A model generated the notes under the pieces. It did not search any database, was not told the DNA's origin, and saw nothing but the letters and a program-made list of their open reading frames with translations. DNA of 64,000 nucleotides from Rhodospirillaceae bacterium. Lineage in GTDB: Bacteria > Pseudomonadota > Alphaproteobacteria > GCA-2731375. Made by a program: the position numbers and the translations under genes. This document shows, in pieces, positions 9,582 through 16,874 of this stretch. Numbering within the stretch: the first letter of the stretch is position 1; every line of letters begins with the position of its first letter. Location: assembly GCA_018660265.1 (NCBI GenBank), contig JABJKS010000051.1, positions 124,001 through 188,000 of the forward strand, written 5' to 3'.

Positions 9582-10115
9582 TCACAGGCCGGCATCGAAC
9601 GTTTGTGCGTGCTGGGCCAGCTTTGCAATGGCATCCCGTTCCATTCGGTAAGAACGCCATTCGTCCATTTCATGCATCTCCTGACGCTCGTAAAAAGCCC
9701 GGGCCGGGTTCCAGTGCAGGACCGATAGATCGATGCGGGGACAGTTCCGCGCCACGGCAATGGCTGCCATAGCCGCCATCAGATCCCGGCCCAGGCCGGA
9801 GCCGCGAAGCTGTTCTGACACGAACAATTCCTCAATATACAGTCCCGCCCGGCCTTCCCATGTGGAATAGTTGTGGAAAAATAGACATAGGCCCACGGGG
9901 TCGCCGTCTTTCTCACCGATAAGACATTCGAAACGAACCGGCGACCCGCTTGGCATCCCAAAGCCATCCCGCAGAATATCTGCTTCCGTCATCTTGACGG
10001 AGCTTTCCGGCTCCTTCTCAAAGGCGGCTAGGTCCTTTATCAGGCGGACAATATGGGCCGCGTCATCGGGGCGCGCCCAGCGAATTTCGTAGTTGATTTT
10101 ATGTGCTTGGTTCAT
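9582..10115 (-). CDS. GNAT acetyltransferase, SSAT-like (spermidine/thialysine type), 177 aa
   Basis: A GNAT-fold N-acetyltransferase. The block FFHNYSTWEGRAGLYIEEL (about residues 85-103) and the acetyl-CoA loop RGSGLGRDL match the spermidine/spermine N1-acetyltransferase group, as does WNPARAFYERQ near the C-terminus. The length is close to that of animal SSAT (about 171). Members acetylate polyamines, thialysine or related small amines; the actual substrate is inferred only to this level. I use the ATG at 10115 (MNQAHKINYEIRWARPDD); a longer in-frame start at 10250 adds a region without similarity. Confidence 0.82.
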   Translation of the reverse strand: MNQAHKINYEIRWARPDDAAHIVRLIKDLAAFEKEPESSVKMTEADILRDGFGMPSGSPVRFECLIGEKDGDPVGLCLFFHNYSTWEGRAGLYIEELFVSEQLRGSGLGRDLMAAMAAIAVARNCPRIDLSVLHWNPARAFYERQEMHEMDEWRSYRMERDAIAKLAQHAQTFDAGL

Positions 10116-10253
10116 GCCGCCAATATAGGCCAGATGTCTGGGATATATAATCATTTGAGCGCGATGCACCTCACGACTTGGCGTGGGGACATCTTGCAGT
10201 GTATGATAGGGTGAGTGATCGGGCGTAGGGTGCCCCTTGCGACTTGCCATGAC

Positions 10254-10281
10254 GCATAGACATGATTAAGCATGTTGATGC
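10254..10281. promoter_or_regulatory. Imperfect palindrome upstream of the molybdenum hydroxylase operon
   Basis: GCAT-AG-ACATG-attaag-CATGT-TG-ATGC forms a 28-base near-palindrome (arms 10254-10264 and 10271-10281). It lies 125 bases before the first gene of the plus-strand operon and 139 bases before the divergent acetyltransferase start, so it could be an operator. No T-run follows. Confidence 0.35.
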
Positions 10282-10405
10282 GTATGGTGGCGTATAGGTT
10301 GTTACTGTGCGTTTCGATTGGTGGATTTAACAAAATGAAATGGCGTCGGTTGCCCGATCCTGGGCGAAAATTCCGGCGTATTCAATAGGGAGCGATAGGA
10401 CCGGG

Positions 10406-11263
10406 ATGCGATACGAAGCCCCTGGCTCGGTCGATGAAGCGGTAAAGCTTTTGGCCGATGCAAACGGAGCCGCGCGTATATTAGCGGGCGGCACGGATCT
10501 ATTAGTGCAATTACGTGCCGGGATGATTAGCCCGGAAGTAGTTGTGGATATCAAGAACATTGCCGAGACCGAGGGAATTACCGCTGATGGCGGTGGTTTC
10601 TGCATAGGCTCTACAGTGTCGGGTGCTGCCATGGGCGAGCATGCTGACTTATGCGCAGCTTGGCCAGGCGTAGTTGAAGGGGTGGAACTGATCGGTTCGA
10701 CCCAGGTGCAGGGGCGGGCCACCATGGTCGGCAATCTCTGTAACGCTTCACCGGCAGCTGATGGCGTGCCGGCGTTGATCGCGGCAGGTGCGACATGCAC
10801 CATCGTCGGTCCCAAAGGTCAGCGTGAAGTTCCCGTGGCGGACATTCCCACGGGGCCGGGTAAGAATTCTTTGGCGAATGGCGAATTTGTCATCAATGTC
10901 AAGCTGCCTGCCCGTCCGGCGAATGCTTCAGATGCCTATCTGCGGATGATCCCACGCACGGAGATGGATATTGCCATCGTTGGTGCCGGGGTTAACCTGG
11001 TTCTTGATGGCAGCGGCACCTGCACCGAGGCCTGCGTGGTCCTGGGCGCGGTGGGTCCGAAAACCATTACGGTGGCTGATGCTGCGGCTGCTCTTGTGGG
11101 CAGCAAGGTTGATGATGCTGCATTGGCGGCTGTCGCGGCAGCGGCAAGTGCGGCTGCCACCCCAATCGATGACAAGCGTGGCACGGTTGCATATCGCACC
11201 AAAGTCGCGGGCGTATTGGCGTCTCGGGCCGCGACTATCGCGGCAGAGCGCGCAAGGAGCTAA
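10406..11263 (+). CDS. Molybdenum hydroxylase FAD-binding (medium) subunit, CoxM/CutM-like, 285 aa
   Basis: This is the flavin subunit that passes electrons from the iron-sulfur subunit to the acceptor. FAD-binding marks are ILAGGTDLLVQLRAG (about 29-43) and ATMVGNLCNASPAADGVPAL (about 101-120), and the length is that of CoxM. The start at 10406 (MRYEAPGSVDEA) follows gatagga. An in-frame ATG at 10340 would add 22 unrelated residues. It leads an operon FAD - [2Fe-2S] - Mo subunit with 5 and 3 bases between genes, the coxMSL order, then a MoaD-like gene. There are no CODH accessory genes (coxD, E, F, G). Confidence 0.92.
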   Translation: MRYEAPGSVDEAVKLLADANGAARILAGGTDLLVQLRAGMISPEVVVDIKNIAETEGITADGGGFCIGSTVSGAAMGEHADLCAAWPGVVEGVELIGSTQVQGRATMVGNLCNASPAADGVPALIAAGATCTIVGPKGQREVPVADIPTGPGKNSLANGEFVINVKLPARPANASDAYLRMIPRTEMDIAIVGAGVNLVLDGSGTCTEACVVLGAVGPKTITVADAAAALVGSKVDDAALAAVAAAASAAATPIDDKRGTVAYRTKVAGVLASRAATIAAERARS

Positions 11264-11268
11264 AAATA

Positions 11269-11745
11269 ATGGCGAAACATCATATTACGACGACAATCAA
11301 TGGCGAGGAGGCGGAGTATCTGTGCGAGCCGCAGGAAACTCTGTTGGATGTCCTCCGCGATCAGGTCGGCCTGACGGGGACCAAAGAAGGTTGCTCTTCA
11401 GGTGACTGTGGTGCCTGTAGTGTCATGCTGGATGGACGCTTGGTCTGTTCCTGCCTGGTGCTTGGTGTTGAGGCGGGGGGTAAATCCGTTGAAACCATCG
11501 AAGGCATGGCGGACGGTGAAGACCTCCACCCCTTGCAGCAGAAATTCCTGGAAGAGGCGGCATTGCAATGCGGCTTCTGTACCCCGGGTGTTTTGATCGC
11601 TGCCAAGGCGCTATTGGATACCAATAACAATCCGACGGAGACGGAGGTGCGTTATTGGCTTGCGGGGAACCTGTGCCGTTGCACGGGCTATGACAAGATC
11701 ATTCGCGCCGTTATGGACACGGCTGCCGATATGCGGGGAGCTTAA
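11269..11745 (+). CDS. Molybdenum hydroxylase [2Fe-2S] (small) subunit, 158 aa
   Basis: The protein carries both iron-sulfur clusters of the xanthine-oxidase family. The plant-ferredoxin-type cluster is bound by Cys42, Cys47, Cys50 and Cys62; the second, alpha-helical cluster by Cys101, Cys104, Cys136 and Cys138 (QCGFCTPG, CRCTGY). All eight ligands are present. It is the middle gene of the three-subunit operon and must assemble with the proteins encoded at 10406 and 11749. Confidence 0.96.
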   Translation: MAKHHITTTINGEEAEYLCEPQETLLDVLRDQVGLTGTKEGCSSGDCGACSVMLDGRLVCSCLVLGVEAGGKSVETIEGMADGEDLHPLQQKFLEEAALQCGFCTPGVLIAAKALLDTNNNPTETEVRYWLAGNLCRCTGYDKIIRAVMDTAADMRGA

Positions 11746-11748
11746 GGC

Positions 11749-14016
11749 ATGAACGAACAACCAAAACAGTTTAAATGGGTGGGCACACGCGCCATCCGTC
11801 CTGATGGGGTTGATAAGGTAACGGGCCGCGCCATGTACGGTGCCGATCTGTCCTTGCCCGGTATGGTCGAAGGCAAAGTCGTTCGCAGCCCGCATGCCCA
11901 TGCCCGGATCATTTCTATTGATACCTCCAAGGCTGAGGCCCTGAATGGTGTCACGGCAGTGATTACGGCTGCGGATATGCCGGTGGCGGATTCAAAGCCG
12001 GTCGCATCCGGTGAAGCCATGATCAACTTCAAAGATTTGGCCAACAACGTGCTGGCGCGAGAAAAGGCTCTTTACGAGGGGCAGGCCGTAGCAGCCGTAG
12101 CGGCGAAAACCGCCGATATTGCGGAACAAGCGGCGGCTTTGATCGTGGTCAACTATGAAGTCCTGCCTCATGTCATCGATGTCATGGAAGCCATCAAAGA
12201 AGATGCGCCCGTGTTGCATGACGATATGTTCACGGGCGGTGTTAAGCCGAAACCGGAAAAAGCCTCGAACGTGGCAAACCGTGTTGAATTCGCTTTGGGC
12301 GATGCCGATGCCGGTTTTGCGGCGGCGGACCTTGTCATTGAACGTCAGTTCACCACTGAACCAGTGCATCAGGGCTATATTGAGCCCCACGCTGTTGTGG
12401 CCGACATGAACCCGGACGGCAAAGTAGATGTGTTCTGCTCCAGCCAGGGTCATTTCATGGTACGGGCGTTTTGTTCGCAACTGCTGCACATCGAGATGTC
12501 AAAGATCAAAGTCACCGCGGCTGAGATCGGCGGCGGCTTCGGCGGCAAGACAACCGTGTACCTGGAGCCTTTGGCAATTATGCTGTCACGTAAATCGGGA
12601 CGTCCGGTGCGCATGACCATGAGCCGTGAAGAAGTGTTCCGCGGTTCCGGTGCCACATCAGGTGCGGCCATGACCATCAAAATGGGCGCGACCAAAGACG
12701 GCAAGATCACCGGTGCCTATGCCGAGCTGTATCTGCAAGCCGGCGCTTTCCCTGGCTCCCCCGTGGGGCCGGCGGCGATGACGGCTTTCGCGCCTTATGA
12801 TCTGGCGAATGTGAAAGTTGTCGGTTTCGACGTGGTTTCGAACCGACAAAAGGTTGTTGCCTATCGGGCACCTGGTGCACCGATTTCGGAATATGGCGTG
12901 GAATCCGTGGTTGATGAATTGGCCTCGGAATTGGGGATCGATCCCATCGAAATCCGTTCCATGAATGGTGCCAAAGAAGGTACCCAGGCAGCTTATGGCG
13001 TTAAATTCGGCACCATCGGCTTCCAGGAAACCTTGGATGCGGCGAAAGCGACGGAGCATTTCAAAACACCGCTTGGTCCTAATCAGGGCCGGGGCGTTGC
13101 CTCTGGCTTCTGGTTCAATATTGGCGGTGAATCCTGCGCCGGTATTCGGATTAACGAAGACGGCTCCATCTCCCTGACCGAGGGTAGCCCCGATATTGGC
13201 GGCTCACGGGCATCCATGGCCCTCATGGCGGCTGAAACCCTTGGTGTGGATTACAACAAGATCAAGCCATCGGTCGTCGACACTGATGCGACGGGCTATC
13301 ACTTCGTCACGGGCGGCTCCCGTGTCACCTTTGCCACCGGCATGGCCGTGGTCGAGGCGTCCAAAGCCGCAATTGATGAGCTGCGCGCCCGTGCGGCCCA
13401 AATTTGGGATGTGGATGTTGAAGGCGTGGTCTGGGAAGACGGCCATGCCAAGCCGGCATCGACCAACGTAGGTGATTTTGAGCCTATGTCCCTGGCAGAG
13501 CTCGCCAAAGTGGCGAACAAAACCGGTGGTCCGATTTCAGGCCATGCAGACATCAACGCCAAGGGTGCGGGGCCGGCGTTCGGCACCCATATCTGCGATG
13601 TTGAGGTTGATCCCGACACGGGTCATGTGACGGTGCTCCGTTACACGGCGGTGCAGGATGCCGGCCGGGCCATTCATCCCGGCTACGTTGAAGGCCAAAT
13701 TCAGGGCGGTGCCGTACAAGGCATCGGCTGGGCCTTGAACGAAGAATATATCTATGACGAGAACGGCTGTTTGGAAAATGCGGGCTTCCTGGATTACCGG
13801 GTGCCTGTGGCTTCTGATCTGCCCATGATCGACGCGATCATCGTGGAAGTGCCAAACCCAACCCATCCCTTTGGGGTCCGGGGCGTGGGCGAAGTGCCGA
13901 TCATTCCGCCCCTGGCGGCCGTCTCAAACGCAGTTGCGGCCGCAACCGGCGTTCGTTTTAACCGGCTGCCCTTGTCGCCACCGACCATTCTGGCCGGTAT
14001 CGCGGCTAAGAAGTAG
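11749..14016 (+). CDS. Molybdenum hydroxylase catalytic (large) subunit, xanthine-oxidase family, 755 aa
   Basis: The Mo-cofactor subunit hydroxylates its substrate with water-derived oxygen. It has GGGFGGKTTVYLEP, the substrate-loop region VVAYRAPGAPISEYGVE and the C-terminal GVRGVGEVPIIPPLAA, where Glu is the expected catalytic base. The active-site loop is AYRAPGAP. It is not the AYRCSFR of form I CO dehydrogenase or the AYRGAGR of form II, so this is not an aerobic CO dehydrogenase by that criterion. An aldehyde, purine or N-heterocycle substrate is possible but unresolved. It is followed 38 bases later by a MoaD-like gene. Confidence 0.93.
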   Translation: MNEQPKQFKWVGTRAIRPDGVDKVTGRAMYGADLSLPGMVEGKVVRSPHAHARIISIDTSKAEALNGVTAVITAADMPVADSKPVASGEAMINFKDLANNVLAREKALYEGQAVAAVAAKTADIAEQAAALIVVNYEVLPHVIDVMEAIKEDAPVLHDDMFTGGVKPKPEKASNVANRVEFALGDADAGFAAADLVIERQFTTEPVHQGYIEPHAVVADMNPDGKVDVFCSSQGHFMVRAFCSQLLHIEMSKIKVTAAEIGGGFGGKTTVYLEPLAIMLSRKSGRPVRMTMSREEVFRGSGATSGAAMTIKMGATKDGKITGAYAELYLQAGAFPGSPVGPAAMTAFAPYDLANVKVVGFDVVSNRQKVVAYRAPGAPISEYGVESVVDELASELGIDPIEIRSMNGAKEGTQAAYGVKFGTIGFQETLDAAKATEHFKTPLGPNQGRGVASGFWFNIGGESCAGIRINEDGSISLTEGSPDIGGSRASMALMAAETLGVDYNKIKPSVVDTDATGYHFVTGGSRVTFATGMAVVEASKAAIDELRARAAQIWDVDVEGVVWEDGHAKPASTNVGDFEPMSLAELAKVANKTGGPISGHADINAKGAGPAFGTHICDVEVDPDTGHVTVLRYTAVQDAGRAIHPGYVEGQIQGGAVQGIGWALNEEYIYDENGCLENAGFLDYRVPVASDLPMIDAIIVEVPNPTHPFGVRGVGEVPIIPPLAAVSNAVAAATGVRFNRLPLSPPTILAGIAAKK

Positions 14017-14054
14017 CGAATATAGGAAACGGATCAGGATCGGAAGCAGCGGCA

Positions 14055-14303
14055 ATGGTTAAGGTCACACTTTCAAGCGGGACTGCACAGCAGTTCACCA
14101 ATGGTGTGACGGAGGTCAATGTCGAAGCCAAAAACGTCCGGCAAATGTTCAAGGCGTTGGAGGCTAATTTTCCGGGCTTGGGTGAAGAGATCCAGACCAG
14201 CATGTCCGTCGCGATAGACGGCGTGATTTTGCCGGATCCGTTCCTGGAAGAAGTGACCGAAGCTAGCGAGATTTTCGTCCTGCCAAAGATTGGCGGCGGT
14301 TAA
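14055..14303 (+). CDS. MoaD/ThiS-family ubiquitin-like sulfur carrier, 82 aa
   Basis: A beta-grasp protein starting MVKVTLSSGTAQQF and ending FVLPKIGGG. The C-terminal double glycine is the site where MoaD/ThiS proteins are adenylated and thiocarboxylated. A region NVRQMFKALEANFPGLGEEI matches the MoaD helix. MoaD donates sulfur to make the molybdopterin dithiolene. Its place as the last gene of a molybdenum hydroxylase operon suggests a dedicated carrier for this enzyme's cofactor (inference). No partner MoeB or MoaE is visible. A strong terminator follows. Confidence 0.8.
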   Translation: MVKVTLSSGTAQQFTNGVTEVNVEAKNVRQMFKALEANFPGLGEEIQTSMSVAIDGVILPDPFLEEVTEASEIFVLPKIGGG

Positions 14304-14328
14304 GGTTTAGGTCACGAGACAAAAACGA

Positions 14329-14360
14329 GGGGCGGCACTGCATGTGCCGCCCCTTTTTTG
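14329..14360 (+). terminator. Strong intrinsic terminator, probably bidirectional
   Basis: A perfect 10-bp GC-rich stem, ggggcggcac/gtgccgcccc, closes the loop tgcat and is followed by tttttt. The other strand has cgtttttgtc after the stem. It lies between the convergent molybdenum-hydroxylase and acyl-CoA-dehydrogenase operons and can serve both. Confidence 0.93.
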
Positions 14361-14381
14361 TCGTCTGTGCCTTTGACTGCG

Positions 14382-15626
14382 CTATTTGTCCCCGGTGGGC
14401 AGATCCCGGAACGAGCCGACTTTATCAAGGCGTACATCTTGCGGCAGACCCAGAACACGCTCGGCGATGATATTACGCAAAATCTCGTCCGTGCCGCCGG
14501 CGATACGATAGCCGGGTGAGGACAAGGCACCGGATTGGAACAGACCATCAAGGGCGACGGTATCAGGGTCCGTGACAATGCCCAGCATTTCCTGCAACTC
14601 CATACCAAAGAATGAGACTTCCTGATATTTGGTAGCGCTGACCAGTTTGTTGATAGAGCTTTCCGGGCCCGGCGTTTCACCCCGGGACATGGCCGTCATG
14701 GTTCGGAAATGAGAATTTTTCAGGCCCTGTTTACGCACATACCAATCCGCCAGTCGGTCACGCACCATGGCGTTATCCAATGCGGGGCCGTCTTCCAATT
14801 CGGTTTCCCTGGCCAGGTCAAAGACCTCCTCAAAGTCAGGCGGTGGTGCGACACCAACCGCAAACCGTTCATTCATCAAAGTCGTCAAGGACACCTTCCA
14901 ACCTTCACCAATCGCACCCAGTCTCTGGCTGTCGGGAATACGAACATCGGTGAAATAAACCTCGTTGAAGTTTGCCGGGCCCGAGGCTTGCCGGATGGGG
15001 CGAACTTCAATACCCGGTGACTTCATGGATAGGAAAAAGAACGTCAGGCCTTTATGTTTTGGGGCATCAAAATCACTACGCGTGACCAGGATGCCGTAAT
15101 CGGAAAACTGCGCGCCGGAGGTCCAGATTTTCTGCCCGTTGATAATCCAATCGGCGTCGTCACCATCACCATCGCGATCCGCCCGTGTCCGCAGGCCGGC
15201 CAGATCGGAACCGCCGGCAGGTTCGGAAAACAGCTGACACCAAATCTCCTCGCCGCGAAGCGCAGGTCCGGCATAGCGTTGCTTTTGCTCTTCCGTGGCA
15301 TAGGCCAGCATGGTGGGAATGCACATGCCCAGACCAATTTCATAGACCCCGCGGGGGGCAATAAACTCCGCCTCTTCCTGTCTATAAATCACTTCCATGA
15401 TGGGTGAGAGGCCCTGGCCGCCATATTCTTTTGCCATGGTAATACCGGCGAAACCGGCAGCGGCCTTTTTTGCCTGCCAGGGACGGGAGGCTGCCAACAT
15501 CCCGGACTTGTCCGCGCCCGTGGCCAGGTTGCGGTCGCCGCCGGCTTTAGGTTGGGCGTTTTCTGCCAGGAAACTGCGGGCCTTGACGCGAAATGCAGCT
15601 TCTTCGGGGGTATCTGTAAAATCCAT
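14382..15626 (-). CDS. Acyl-CoA dehydrogenase, larger member of a pair, 414 aa
   Basis: An FAD-dependent enzyme oxidising acyl-CoA to enoyl-CoA. Marks include CQLFSEPAGGSDLAGL (FAD/substrate segment, about 132-147), GQKIWTSGAQFSDYGIL and the C-terminal RIAGGTDEILRNIIAERVLG. It is the second gene of a two-gene minus-strand operon, 12 bases after the other acyl-CoA dehydrogenase. Adjacent unequal pairs like this often form alpha2-beta2 heterotetramers acting on steroid or other bulky acyl-CoAs (known for actinobacterial FadE28-FadE29 and ChsE4-ChsE5; inferred here). Its gene ends at the shared terminator at 14329. Confidence 0.92.
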   Translation of the reverse strand: MDFTDTPEEAAFRVKARSFLAENAQPKAGGDRNLATGADKSGMLAASRPWQAKKAAAGFAGITMAKEYGGQGLSPIMEVIYRQEEAEFIAPRGVYEIGLGMCIPTMLAYATEEQKQRYAGPALRGEEIWCQLFSEPAGGSDLAGLRTRADRDGDGDDADWIINGQKIWTSGAQFSDYGILVTRSDFDAPKHKGLTFFFLSMKSPGIEVRPIRQASGPANFNEVYFTDVRIPDSQRLGAIGEGWKVSLTTLMNERFAVGVAPPPDFEEVFDLARETELEDGPALDNAMVRDRLADWYVRKQGLKNSHFRTMTAMSRGETPGPESSINKLVSATKYQEVSFFGMELQEMLGIVTDPDTVALDGLFQSGALSSPGYRIAGGTDEILRNIIAERVLGLPQDVRLDKVGSFRDLPTGDK

Positions 15627-15638
15627 TGTTCTTATTCC

Positions 15639-16745
15639 TTACGCTGCATTGCGTTGGCTAAGGGCATTGATAAGACGGTCTTTCCAGCGCCGCAGGCTAC
15701 CCAAAACCAAGGCCGTTTGCCGGGCCCGACGATAGTAAAGGTGGCAATTGAACTCCCACGTGAAGCCCATGCCGCCATGGACCTGGATGTTCTCTTTCGA
15801 GGCGTAATTGAATGCCTCAACCGCACTGATGCGTGCCGTCGCGGCCGCTACGGGTAGCTCGGCTGCATCTGTCGATAGGGCCCAGGCCCCGAAATAGGCA
15901 TTTGATCGGGCCAGCTCGATCTGAACATACATATCCGCCAGACGATGTTTGATGGCCTGATAACCCGCTATGGGTCGGCCAAAGGCGTAGCGGCCCATGG
16001 CATAATCCTTAGCCATTTCCAGGCAAGCCTGTGCCCCACCAACCTGTTCAAAGGCCAACAATACAGCGGCCCGGTCTTGAATATCTTCCAACAAAGGCCA
16101 GCCATCGCCACCCAACCGTTCCGCAGGTGCGTTCGTGAAGCTCAATTTTGCCTGTGACCGTGTTGGGTCCAGGGTCTCGACCGCGCTGCGTTCAACGCCC
16201 GTGCCCGTCAGATCAACAATAAAAAGGCCCGTGCCGCTGCCGTCTTTGGCAATCACAATGGCCTTATGGGCAATATCACCGTCTGCCACGGGGACCTTCT
16301 CGCCGTTCAATTTACCGTCAGAGACGGTTGCGGTGGTGTTGGTAGCGGTGGCAGGGCGGGCTCCTTCGGACAGGGCCAGGCACCAGATCGCTTCGCCAGT
16401 GGCGATATCGGGCAGATAGCTCTGCTTCTGCTCTTCCGTGCCCGCCACCATCAGTGCCTCGGAACCAAGATAAATGGAAGATGCGAAGGGTGTCGGTGCA
16501 AGAGAACGGCCTAGTTCTTCAGCCAGAACACACAGTTCCAGATGGCCCATGCCAGAGCCGCCATATTCTTCGGGAATGGCAGCGCCCAGCCAACCCATTT
16601 CAGCGAATTGACGCCACAGATCCTGATCAAAGGGTTGTTCCCCTTCCAAAGTTTGGCGGACAACGTCGGCGGGGCATTTGTCCAGCAGAAAGCGCCGGGC
16701 CTGATCGCGCAACATGCGTTGGTCGTCATCGAACTCAAAATTCAT
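15639..16745 (-). CDS. Acyl-CoA dehydrogenase, smaller member of a pair, 368 aa
   Basis: N-terminal MNFEFDDDQRMLRDQARRFL and C-terminal ENIQVHGGMGFTWEFN mark an acyl-CoA dehydrogenase. GRPIAGYQAIKHRLADMYV (about 249-267) is the usual core helix. The central FAD region is poorer than in the partner, as seen in the second subunit of heteromeric enzymes. It is the first gene of the pair; the divergent OGT-like gene begins 129 bases upstream. Together with the enoyl-CoA hydratase, SDR and thiolase-like genes elsewhere in the window it points to beta-oxidation of a non-standard acyl chain. Confidence 0.9.
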   Translation of the reverse strand: MNFEFDDDQRMLRDQARRFLLDKCPADVVRQTLEGEQPFDQDLWRQFAEMGWLGAAIPEEYGGSGMGHLELCVLAEELGRSLAPTPFASSIYLGSEALMVAGTEEQKQSYLPDIATGEAIWCLALSEGARPATATNTTATVSDGKLNGEKVPVADGDIAHKAIVIAKDGSGTGLFIVDLTGTGVERSAVETLDPTRSQAKLSFTNAPAERLGGDGWPLLEDIQDRAAVLLAFEQVGGAQACLEMAKDYAMGRYAFGRPIAGYQAIKHRLADMYVQIELARSNAYFGAWALSTDAAELPVAAATARISAVEAFNYASKENIQVHGGMGFTWEFNCHLYYRRARQTALVLGSLRRWKDRLINALSQRNAA

Positions 16746-16874
16746 ATTGCTCGTCCGCTCCTGTCAGATGGCGTTTATTTTCCACTATCAAATGGGAGTT
16801 GACCGCAGCCGTCAAGCGGCTTTGCGAAGAATTGCTTTCAGGTATGATTAACCATAGGCATCTATAAGGAAATC

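Noticed and set aside
11749-14016. Aerobic CO dehydrogenase large subunit (coxL)
   Set aside because: Order M-S-L fits, but the active loop AYRAPGAP is neither the form I nor form II CODH motif and the accessory genes are missing.
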